A stretch of 28,576 bases of DNA, taken from assembly GCA_900552475.1 (NCBI GenBank), contig USAC01000019.1, positions 1 to 28,576 of the forward strand, in the 5' to 3' direction. The notes under the pieces were generated by a model. It did no database searches and was not told the origin of the DNA. It saw only the letters and a list, made by a program, of their open reading frames with translations. Shown one piece after another: positions 9,380-15,769 of this stretch; within the stretch, counting starts at the first letter, position 1; every line of letters begins with the position of its first letter. The stretch comes from an uncultured Eubacteriales bacterium. Its GTDB lineage: Bacteria; Bacillota; Clostridia; Oscillospirales; Oscillospiraceae. Both the position numbers and the translations under genes were made by a program.

Positions 9380-10929
9380 AACTCAACTATAAACGCACAA
9401 TTCTGGTGGGCTTTGCCTTTTTCCTGATCTGCGCCTTCTGGCAGGCGTATGACAACACGATTCCCCTGATTCTGACGAACAAGTTCGGCATGAGTCAGGC
9501 GTGGTCGGGCGTGATTATGGCGCTCGACAACATTCTGGCGCTGTTCCTGCTGCCGCTGTTCGGCGCGATCAGCGACCGCTGCACGAGCCGCCGCGGCCGC
9601 CGCACGCCGTTCATCGTCGTCGGTACGCTCATCGCAGCGGTGCTGCTCATCGTGCTCTCGTTCGTCGACAGCGCGCAGCTCCGCCACATCCGCGACGTCT
9701 CCACCATCGACGATCCGCAGGCGCTCGAGACGATCTATGAGCGCGAGAGCGGCTCGACGCTCATCACGCCCGCGGGGCAGAAGTTCGTCCTCGGCGAGAA
9801 GTTCACGCTCGAGGAGTTCACCGCCATCCGCAGCCAGATCACGCAGGACGGCGAGATGGTCACGAACCCCGACTATACGAACTACGTCGTCCCCGCGCGG
9901 CAGGCCTGCGCTTGGCAGGCGACGGCCGAGAGCCCCACGACGCTCGTGTTCTCCATCGTGCTGCTGCTCATGATTCTCGTGTCGATGGCCGTGTTCCGTT
10001 CGCCCGCGGTCGCGCTCATGCCGGACGTCACGCTCAAGCCCCTGCGCTCGAAGGCGAACGCCGTCATCAACCTCATGGGCTCGGCGGGCGGCATCCTCGT
10101 GCTGATTCTCGGCATGGTGTTCGCCACCTCCGCCGTGCGCAACTCCCTCATGAGCTACACCGGCTATTTCGGCATCATCGCGGCGGTTATGCTTGCGGCA
10201 CTCGTCGTGTTCATGCTGACGGTGCGCGAGCCGGAGTGGGCCGCCGAGATGCGCGAGCAGTCCGTGGCCCTCGGACTGGAGGAATCCGGCGAGAACGGCG
10301 AGGGCGGCGGGCGCAGGCTCTCAATGGATGAGATCAAGTCGCTGGTGTTCATCCTGCTGAGCATCGTACTGTGGTTCTTCGGCTACAACGCCGTCACGAG
10401 CAAATACTCCGTCTACGCCTCCAATATCCTGCACAAGGACTATAACCTCACGCTCATTATCGCGCAGGCCGCGGCCATCGTCGCCTATCTCCCCGTGGGC
10501 TTCATCGCCTCGAAGGTGGGGCGCAAGAAGACGATCCTCGCGGGCGTCCTGATGCTGACGGCGGCCTTCACCGTGGCGAGCTTCCTCAACGCGAGCAGCC
10601 CGACCATGCTCATGAACGCGATGTTCGCCCTCGCGGGCATCGCGTGGGCGACGATCAACGTCAACTCCTTCCCGATGGTGGTGGAGATGTGCTCGGGCGG
10701 CGACGTCGGCAAGTACACGGGCTTTTATTACACGGCGTCCATGGCCGCGCAGGTCGCGACGCCCATGCTCTCGGGTCTGCTGATGGATAAGCTCGGGATG
10801 CACGTTCTGTTCCCGTACGCCGCGGCGTTCACGGCGCTGGCGTTTGTGACGATGCTCTTCGTCCACCACGGCGACAGCTGCCCCGAGGCGAAGAAGGGGC
10901 TGGATGCACTGGAGGATATGGATAACTGA
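9376..10929 (+). CDS. MFS/GPH-like transporter with a large extracytoplasmic loop
   Basis: A 517-residue integral membrane protein with about twelve predicted helices, an amphipathic start (KLNYKRTILVGFAFFLICAFWQAYDNTIP) and SDRCTSRRGRRTPF in the loop between helices 2 and 3. That loop is the signature of sugar/cation symporters of the GPH and SLC45-like branch of the major facilitator superfamily. The second half repeats the fold (FIASKVGRKKTILAG). A polar stretch of about 90 residues (about 98-186) between helices 3 and 4 is predicted outside the cell; this is much longer than usual. The substrate is unknown; a glycoside, disaccharide or polyol is a guess from the subfamily. ATG 9376 is chosen because GGAGG lies seven bases upstream and the gene overlaps the HAD stop by ATGA. 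It overlaps the next gene by one base. Confidence 0.85.
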   Translation: MKLNYKRTILVGFAFFLICAFWQAYDNTIPLILTNKFGMSQAWSGVIMALDNILALFLLPLFGAISDRCTSRRGRRTPFIVVGTLIAAVLLIVLSFVDSAQLRHIRDVSTIDDPQALETIYERESGSTLITPAGQKFVLGEKFTLEEFTAIRSQITQDGEMVTNPDYTNYVVPARQACAWQATAESPTTLVFSIVLLLMILVSMAVFRSPAVALMPDVTLKPLRSKANAVINLMGSAGGILVLILGMVFATSAVRNSLMSYTGYFGIIAAVMLAALVVFMLTVREPEWAAEMREQSVALGLEESGENGEGGGRRLSMDEIKSLVFILLSIVLWFFGYNAVTSKYSVYASNILHKDYNLTLIIAQAAAIVAYLPVGFIASKVGRKKTILAGVLMLTAAFTVASFLNASSPTMLMNAMFALAGIAWATINVNSFPMVVEMCSGGDVGKYTGFYYTASMAAQVATPMLSGLLMDKLGMHVLFPYAAAFTALAFVTMLFVHHGDSCPEAKKGLDALEDMDN

Positions 10930-11759
10930 TGCTGACACTCATTTTAGTTCTGCTGATACTGCTGGTGCTGGCGGAGGGGTGGACGCTGCTGCTGCGCTGC
11001 CGCCGGGGCCATCCGGGCTGGAAGCTGCTGCGGCAGTACCGCTACGCCCACCGGGGCTATCACGATAAGCCCCACATTCCGGAAAATTCCATGGCAGCCT
11101 TCCACCGCGCGATCGAAAACGGCTTCGGCGCGGAGCTGGACGTCCACCTGCTGAAAGACGGGCATCTCGCCGTCATCCACGACGCGAGCCTGAAGCGCAC
11201 GGCGGGCGCCGATGTGCTGGTGGAGGATCTGACAAGCGAGGAGCTGAAGGCCTACCGGCTCGAGGGGACGGACGAGAGAATTCCGCTGCTAGACGAGGTG
11301 CTCGCCCTCTTTGAAGGAAAGACGCCCCTCGTTGTGGAGCTCAAGCCTGAGCGCGGGAACCACGCCGAACTCGCCGCGGCGACGTGCGCGCTGCTCGACC
11401 GGTACCGTGTGGACTACTGCATCGAGAGCTTCGATCCGCGCTGCCTGATCTGGCTGCGCAAGAACCGGCCGGAGATCATCCGCGGCCAGCTCTCCTCGCA
11501 GTTCCTGCGCCACGGGGAGACGGCGGGGCACGGAAAGCTCACCATGTGGCTGCTCGGCAACCTCATGACGAACATCGCCGTGCAGCCGGACTTTATCGCC
11601 TACCGGTTCCAGGATCGGAAAAACCCCGCGCTGGCATGGTGCCGCAAATTCTATAAGGTGCAGGAGATCGACTGGACCATCCGAACGAAAGAGGAGATGC
11701 AGGCGGCGGAGCAGAAGGGAAATCTTGTGATTTTCGAGTGCTTCGACCCCCGCGCGTGA
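10929..11759 (+). CDS. Glycerophosphodiester phosphodiesterase family protein, membrane-anchored
   Basis: A 276-residue GDPD-family enzyme, which splits glycerophosphodiesters into glycerol 3-phosphate and an alcohol. One N-terminal hydrophobic helix (about residues 2-20) probably anchors it. The catalytic core begins YAHRGYH, with His41-Arg42, followed by IPENS, metal ligands Glu69 and Asp71 in GAELDVHLLKDG, and the second catalytic His in AVIHD. The later LVVELKPE and CIESFDP strands complete the TIM barrel. It starts in the preceding stop (TGATG, 10927-10931), so it is translationally coupled to the transporter, and ends 4 bases before rsmD. With the HAD phosphatase and the transporter it could form a small phosphodiester or polyol-phosphate salvage set, but no residue confirms a shared substrate. 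Confidence 0.88.
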   Translation: MLTLILVLLILLVLAEGWTLLLRCRRGHPGWKLLRQYRYAHRGYHDKPHIPENSMAAFHRAIENGFGAELDVHLLKDGHLAVIHDASLKRTAGADVLVEDLTSEELKAYRLEGTDERIPLLDEVLALFEGKTPLVVELKPERGNHAELAAATCALLDRYRVDYCIESFDPRCLIWLRKNRPEIIRGQLSSQFLRHGETAGHGKLTMWLLGNLMTNIAVQPDFIAYRFQDRKNPALAWCRKFYKVQEIDWTIRTKEEMQAAEQKGNLVIFECFDPRA

Positions 11760-11763
11760 AGCT

Positions 11764-12321
11764 ATGAGAGTGATTACCGGGTCTGCCAGGGGCAGACGAC
11801 TGAAGGAACTGACGGGCATGGAGACCCGTCCCACGACCGACAAGGTCAAAGAGAGCCTGTTTTCCATCATCCAGTTTGATATCGAGGGGCGGCGCGTGCT
11901 CGACCTCTTCGCGGGGACGGGCCAGCTCGGCATCGAGGCGCTCTCGCGTGGGGCGGCCTCGGCGGTGTTTATCGACCGGCGGGCGGACGCGGTGCGCCTT
12001 GTGAAGGACAACCTCGAACTGTGCGGCCTGTCTGACCGCGCGAGCGTCCGCTGCGGCGACGCGATGAGCTACCTTCGCTCGGGGGAGAAGTTCGACCTGA
12101 TCTTTCTCGATCCGCCCTATGCCGCGGGCCTGCTCGGCCCCGCGCTCGAGGAGATTGCAAGGTTTGACATTTGCAGGGAGCATGGTATAATTGTGGCGGA
12201 AAGCGCGCTGGAGACGGCTCTGCCCGCCCTCGCGCCCCCCTATACGCTGTATCGGGAGTACCGCTACGGCAAGATCAAGCTGACGGTGTACCATCGCGGC
12301 GGAAACGAGGAAACGATATGA
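11764..12321 (+). CDS. rsmD: 16S rRNA (guanine-966-N2)-methyltransferase RsmD
   Basis: A 185-residue SAM-dependent enzyme that methylates N2 of G966 in 16S rRNA. N-terminal MRVITGSARGRRL and RPTTDKVKESLFSII are signatures of RsmD. The SAM site is VLDLFAGTGQLGIEALSRGA, and the catalytic motif is DPPY at residues 116-119. Length matches the family. The start ATG is four bases after the GDPD stop; the stop overlaps the coaD start as ATGA (12318-12321). The rsmD-coaD pair is a common Firmicutes arrangement, which supports both calls. Confidence 0.95.
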   Translation: MRVITGSARGRRLKELTGMETRPTTDKVKESLFSIIQFDIEGRRVLDLFAGTGQLGIEALSRGAASAVFIDRRADAVRLVKDNLELCGLSDRASVRCGDAMSYLRSGEKFDLIFLDPPYAAGLLGPALEEIARFDICREHGIIVAESALETALPALAPPYTLYREYRYGKIKLTVYHRGGNEETI

Positions 12322-12791
12322 AAACGGCGATTTATCCCGGCAGCTTCGACCCGATCACGCTCGGGCATCTGGACGTCATCCGCCGCGCGGCGGTGTGCTT
12401 CGATCAGGTGTGCGTGTGCGTGATGGCCAACTGCGAGAAAAAGCATCCCATGTTCACGCCCGAGGAGCGGCTGGAGATGATCCGCAGCTCCATCGCGGAT
12501 CTGCCGAACGTGGAGGCGGAGCTGCACTGCGGCCTACTGGCCGAATATGCCCGCGAAAAGGGCGCGCGCATCCTGGTCAAGGGTGTGCGCGGCGCGGCCG
12601 ATTTTGAACAGGAATATCAGATGGCCCACATCAACCAGGGCATCTGGTCGGAGCTGGAGACGGTGCTCATCCCCGCGAGCGCGCAGTATCAGCACGTCAG
12701 CTCCACCATGGCGCGCGAGATGATTCGCTATCACCAGCCGCTGGAGCAGTATCTGCCTGCCCCGGTCGCGGAGAAATTGAAAGGAAGGTAA
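12318..12791 (+). CDS. coaD: Phosphopantetheine adenylyltransferase CoaD
   Basis: A 157-residue enzyme that transfers AMP from ATP to 4'-phosphopantetheine, the penultimate step of coenzyme A synthesis. The N-terminus YPGSFDPITLGHLDVI carries the nucleotidyltransferase T/H-x-G-H motif (Gly16-His17). EYARE...ILVKGVRGAADFEQEYQMA contains the substrate-binding region, and HVSSTMAREM is the C-terminal S-S-T-x-x-R-E signature. Length matches the usual ~160. ATG 12318 is chosen over upstream in-frame starts because it follows AGGAAA and couples to the rsmD stop. The next gene begins four bases after its TAA. Confidence 0.96.
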   Translation: MKTAIYPGSFDPITLGHLDVIRRAAVCFDQVCVCVMANCEKKHPMFTPEERLEMIRSSIADLPNVEAELHCGLLAEYAREKGARILVKGVRGAADFEQEYQMAHINQGIWSELETVLIPASAQYQHVSSTMAREMIRYHQPLEQYLPAPVAEKLKGR

Positions 12792-12795
12792 CGGG

Positions 12796-13344
12796 ATGGA
12801 AGAAAAAGATGTACAGCGCTTGCTGGATATGCTCTATGGCATGATCGACGAGGCCAAGAGCGCCGCCTTCAGCTCGGAAAAGTGCATCATCAACCGCGAT
12901 GAGGCGCTCGACCTGCTCGACGAGGTCCGCGCGAAGCTGCCGCTCGAGATCAAGAAGGCGCAGGAGCTTGTCCGCGCCCGTGAGGAGTATGTCTCCGCCG
13001 CGAAGAAAGAGGTTGAGAAGATGCTGCGTCAGGCCGAGCTCGACGCGAAGGTCATCGTCTCCGAGAGCGAGACGCTGCAGCAGGCGCGCCAGCGCAGCAG
13101 CGAGATCATCCGCCGCGCCGAGTCGCGCAGCAAGGAGCTCTATCACGTCGCCAACACTTACACCGAGGACGCCCTGCGCCGCACCGAGGAGGCCATTCAG
13201 ATGGCGCTCGACGAGGTGAAGGAGTCCCGTGTGCGCTTCCGCGCCGCCTCACAGGAGCAGATGCAGGCGCAGAAGGAGCAGATCAACCAGAAGCCCTCCG
13301 CCCTCGAGCAGAGCGCGGAGGAGACGGACGCTTCGACAGAGTGA
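12796..13344 (+). CDS. Coiled-coil protein of DivIVA/SepIVA-like appearance, function unknown
   Basis: A 182-residue soluble protein that is almost entirely helical and charged. An N-terminal helix (EEKDVQRLLDMLYGMIDEAKSA) precedes a NRDEALDLLDEVRAKLPLEIKKAQELV segment, then a long coiled coil from about residues 60 to 160 and a Gln/Glu/Ser-rich tail. The VRxxLPxEIxxAxxxVxxREE pattern followed by continuous heptads resembles clostridial proteins often auto-named ATPase or V-type subunit H, and SepIVA/DivIVA-like septum proteins. There is no nucleotide-binding motif, so an ATPase name would not be supported. It sits four bases after coaD and is the last gene before the dcw cluster, which is at least consistent with a role in division. 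Stop is TGA, followed by a strong terminator about 90 bases later. Confidence 0.75.
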   Translation: MEEKDVQRLLDMLYGMIDEAKSAAFSSEKCIINRDEALDLLDEVRAKLPLEIKKAQELVRAREEYVSAAKKEVEKMLRQAELDAKVIVSESETLQQARQRSSEIIRRAESRSKELYHVANTYTEDALRRTEEAIQMALDEVKESRVRFRAASQEQMQAQKEQINQKPSALEQSAEETDASTE

Positions 13345-13434
13345 CAGAATTTTGACAGAAATTTTGTAGAAAACAACAAAGGTTGGCCCGTGTGAACCAG
13401 CTTTTGTTTAATTTAAGCAAGATGTTGCGGCTTT

Positions 13435-13480
13435 GCAGGCCAGAAGCACTATATATAGTGCTTCTGGCCTGCTTTTGTTT
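13435..13480 (+). terminator. Terminator: 38-base perfect palindrome with T-rich tail
   Basis: Bases 13435-13453 pair perfectly with 13454-13472, followed by TTTTGTTT. In RNA the central ATATAT would form the loop, leaving a stem of about 16 pairs. It ends the coaD operon and separates it from mraZ. Confidence 0.9.
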
Positions 13481-13576
13481 CCGAAGTTTGAAACGAATGT
13501 TTTATGTTAAGCGGATTGAATGCTAAAAATGGAAAAAACCGCCAAAAAACGTCCGCGTACCCACGAAAAAAAGCCC

Positions 13577-13605
13577 TTGCAATTGCGAAACAAACAAGGT
13601 ATACT
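13577..13605 (+). promoter_or_regulatory. Predicted main SigA promoter of the dcw cluster (Pmra)
   Basis: TTGCAA (13577-13582), a 17-base A-rich spacer and TATACT (13600-13605) match SigA closely. They lie about 96 bases upstream of the mraZ start. The leader between them includes G-rich GGGTGGGGG, which might be the target of MraZ, the usual autorepressor of this operon; that part is inference. Confidence 0.8.
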
Positions 13606-13700
13606 CAAAACACGGGTGGGGGATAGTAGCGCCAAAACCCATGTTTGTGGTGCCGCTCCCCACGATTTTCCCGCGGCGTGGCGAAGAGGAGGTGGCAGGC

Positions 13701-14120
13701 ATGACCGGCAAATACGCCCATAATATCGACGCAAAGGGTCGTCTGTTCATTCCTGCCAAGCTGCGCGAGGAGTTGGGCGGGAAGAACTTCCACCTCATCA
13801 TCGGACAGGATATGTGTCTGTCCCTCTTCTCCGACGAGAGCTGGAACGAGAAAATGGCGGCGCTCAAGGAGCAGTCGTACAGTTCGCTGAAAAAGCTGCG
13901 CATGATCTTTGCCCACGCGGCGGACTGTGACCCGGATGCGCAGGGACGCATCCTCATCCCCGCCGACCTGCGCCAGAAGGCGGGACTGAACAAGGAAGTG
14001 ATCGTGGTCGGCAGCTTCGACCGCGTGGAAATCTGGGACGCCCAGCGTTGGGCCAGAATGGAGGAGGAGGCCTTCTCCTCCGGCGAGCTGCAGGCGGCGA
14101 TGGAAGAAATGGGGCTGTAA
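13701..14120 (+). CDS. mraZ: Transcriptional regulator MraZ
   Basis: A 139-residue protein made of two SpoVT-AbrB-type swapped-hairpin domains, each with the DAxGRxxIP signature: DAKGRLFIP near residue 10 and DAQGRILIP near residue 85. MraZ forms a ring, binds repeated G-rich boxes upstream of itself and regulates the division and cell-wall cluster. ATG 13701 is preceded by AGGAGGT (13687-13693) at seven bases, so the in-frame upstream ATG at 13641 is rejected. It is the first gene of the dcw cluster; rsmH starts three bases after its TAA. Confidence 0.95.
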   Translation: MTGKYAHNIDAKGRLFIPAKLREELGGKNFHLIIGQDMCLSLFSDESWNEKMAALKEQSYSSLKKLRMIFAHAADCDPDAQGRILIPADLRQKAGLNKEVIVVGSFDRVEIWDAQRWARMEEEAFSSGELQAAMEEMGL

Positions 14121-14123
14121 GCG

Positions 14124-15089
14124 ATGGCTTTTGACCGCAACGCAGAAGAAGATCTGGCCTACGGCCACAAGCCGGTGCTGCTCGATGGGTGCCTGACGGG
14201 GCTGAACATCCGCCCGGACGGCATCTATGTCGACGGGACGCTCGGCCGCGCGGGGCACTCGCTGGAGATCGCCCGGCGCCTGAGCGGCGGCGGACGGCTC
14301 ATCTGTCTGGACCGCGACGAGACGGCCATCGCGGCCGCGCGCGAGCGGCTCGCGGACTATCGGGACCGCGTCACGCTGGTACACAGCAACTTCAGCCGTC
14401 TCGGCGAGGTGCTGGGTGAGCTCGGCATCCCCGGCGCGGACGGCATGCTCTTCGACCTCGGCGTCTCCTCGCCGCAGCTCGACGACGCGGCGCGCGGCTT
14501 TTCCTACATGCATGACGCACCGCTCGATATGCGCATGGATCGCACGGCGGGGCTGACCGCCCGCGATGTCGTGAACGACTGGCCGTATGAGGAGCTGCGG
14601 CGCATCCTTCTGGAATACGGCGAGGAGCGCTATGCCCCCGTTATCGCCAAGCACATTGTCCGCGCGCGGGAGCACACCCCGATCGAGACGACGGGCCAGC
14701 TCGTGGAGATTATCCGCGGCGCGATGCCCGCGCAGGCGCTGCGCGAGAAGCAGCACCCCGCCAAGCGGAGCTTTCAGGCCATCCGCATCGCCGTGAACGA
14801 TGAGCTCGGCGAGCTGCCGCCGATGCTGCGCGCGGCGGCAGATCACCTCAACCCCGGCGGGCGGCTCGCGGTGATCTCGTTTCACTCGCTCGAGGACCGC
14901 ATCGTGAAGAAAACCATGCAGGAGCTGGCCACAGGCTGCACCTGCCCGCCGAATTTCCCCGTCTGCGTATGCGGGAAGAAACCGAAAATGAAGCTCGTCA
15001 GCCGCAAGCCGATCACGGCGGGGGACGATGAGCTGTCCTATAACCCCCGCGCCCGCAGCGCCAAGCTTCGGGTGGCGGAAAAGCTCTGA
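14124..15089 (+). CDS. rsmH: 16S rRNA (cytosine-1402-N4)-methyltransferase RsmH
   Basis: A 321-residue SAM-dependent enzyme (old name MraW) that modifies C1402 in the decoding centre of 16S rRNA. Motifs seen: HKPVLLDGCLTGL, the SAM loop YVDGTLGRAGHS, DGMLFDLGVSSPQLDDAARGFSY, the PLDMRMD motif, KRSFQAIRIAVNDEL and ISFHSLEDRIVK. A C-terminal zinc-like cysteine group (CTCPPNFPVCVCGKKP) is usual in the family. Its ribosome site is weak, and it lies three bases after mraZ, so translation probably depends on coupling. TGA ends at 15089. Confidence 0.96.
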   Translation: MAFDRNAEEDLAYGHKPVLLDGCLTGLNIRPDGIYVDGTLGRAGHSLEIARRLSGGGRLICLDRDETAIAAARERLADYRDRVTLVHSNFSRLGEVLGELGIPGADGMLFDLGVSSPQLDDAARGFSYMHDAPLDMRMDRTAGLTARDVVNDWPYEELRRILLEYGEERYAPVIAKHIVRAREHTPIETTGQLVEIIRGAMPAQALREKQHPAKRSFQAIRIAVNDELGELPPMLRAAADHLNPGGRLAVISFHSLEDRIVKKTMQELATGCTCPPNFPVCVCGKKPKMKLVSRKPITAGDDELSYNPRARSAKLRVAEKL

Positions 15090-15123
15090 GAAAGCGATTT
15101 TATACGAAAGGACGACCTGGACC

Positions 15124-15675
15124 ATGGCCGATATGAAGAAAAAAACCTATCCGACAACGAACGGAAACCTCGCGTTTGATCTGGACGTGCTGGTCCGGGA
15201 GCGGGAGCTGGAAACCGCCGGCGAACACAATCGCCGGCAGGAGGAGGTTCGCCGTGCCGAGGCGCAGCCGAAGCCCCGCACGCGCCCGCAGGCCCGTCCG
15301 CGCCAGCGCGTCTCGCCGGTGCTGCTGGCCGGGACGATGGTGCTCGCGGCGCTGGCCGTGGTGCTCGTCATGGGCTATGTCCAGCTGACGACCATCTCCG
15401 GCTCCGTCTCGGAGATGAAGAACGAGCTGACCCAGCTCAACACCGAGCACGTCGCCCTGCTCACCCGCTATGAGCAGACGTATGACCTCGCGAGCGTCAA
15501 GGAGGCGGCCGAGGCCGCCGGTATGAGCAAGCCCTCGAGCGGCCAGATCACCTACATCGATCTCGGCAGCCCCGATAGCGCCACGGTCTACCGCTCCGGC
15601 GCGGACGGCTTCTTCAGCAAAATCGCGGACACCGTGGACGGATGGCTGCAGGCGGCGGTGGAATATTTCCGCTGA
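15124..15675 (+). CDS. ftsL: FtsL-like septum protein
   Basis: A 183-residue bitopic membrane protein: a cytoplasmic basic/Pro-rich region (residues 1-62), one membrane helix (about 64-88), then an extracytoplasmic heptad segment (SVSEMKNELTQLNTEHVALLTRYEQ) and a C-terminal tail. FtsL forms a complex with FtsB/DivIC and FtsQ that activates septal peptidoglycan synthesis. Assignment rests on topology and position between rsmH and the class B PBP, since FtsL sequences are poorly conserved. Both the N-terminal region and the tail after the coiled coil (residues about 125-183) are longer than in the smallest FtsL proteins. ATG 15124 is supported by AAAGGA about 11 bases upstream; ATG 15133 is less well placed. 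Confidence 0.8.
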   Translation: MADMKKKTYPTTNGNLAFDLDVLVRERELETAGEHNRRQEEVRRAEAQPKPRTRPQARPRQRVSPVLLAGTMVLAALAVVLVMGYVQLTTISGSVSEMKNELTQLNTEHVALLTRYEQTYDLASVKEAAEAAGMSKPSSGQITYIDLGSPDSATVYRSGADGFFSKIADTVDGWLQAAVEYFR

Positions 15676-15714
15676 GCCCGGCCATATAGTGGGATAGTCC
15701 AATATAGAAATGAT

Positions 15715-15748
15715 GCAAGGAGTAAGAAGGAGACTTCTTGCTCCTTGC
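15715..15748 (+). other. 15-pair hairpin between ftsL and spoVD without a T tract
   Basis: Bases 15715-15729 pair with 15734-15748 (one G-U) around a GAGA loop, which is of the stable GNRA tetraloop type. The next bases are not T-rich, and the hairpin sits 22 bases before the spoVD GTG, just upstream of its AGGAGG. It is therefore more likely an RNA-processing, stability or translation-control element than a terminator. Confidence 0.6.
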
Positions 15749-15769
15749 CTGACATAAGGAGGAAAACCA

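Larger units (their letters stand above)
13345..13700 (+). other. Gene-free spacer between the coiled-coil gene and mraZ
   Basis: This 356-base AT-rich gap holds two direct copies of TGACAGAA (13342-13349, partly in the preceding gene, and 13353-13360), the terminator at 13435-13480, the mraZ promoter at 13577-13605 and a leader of about 90 bases. The leader contains GGGTGGGGG (about 13614-13622), with CCCCAC further on (about 13657-13662). I see no small gene with a credible ribosome site in it. Confidence 0.7.

Noticed and set aside
13352..13380. TTGACA at 13352-13357 as the start of a promoter
   Set aside because: No acceptable -10 box is found at 16-18 bases downstream; the better promoter for mraZ is at 13577-13605.
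13606..13700. A defined MraZ-box array in the mraZ leader
   Set aside because: A single GGGTGGGGG is present but no regularly spaced set of direct repeats as described for MraZ targets, so it is mentioned only as a possibility.
15680..15710. Several TATAG-like boxes between ftsL and spoVD as a sporulation or SigA promoter
   Set aside because: No matching -35 box of SigA, SigE or SigK type at suitable spacing.
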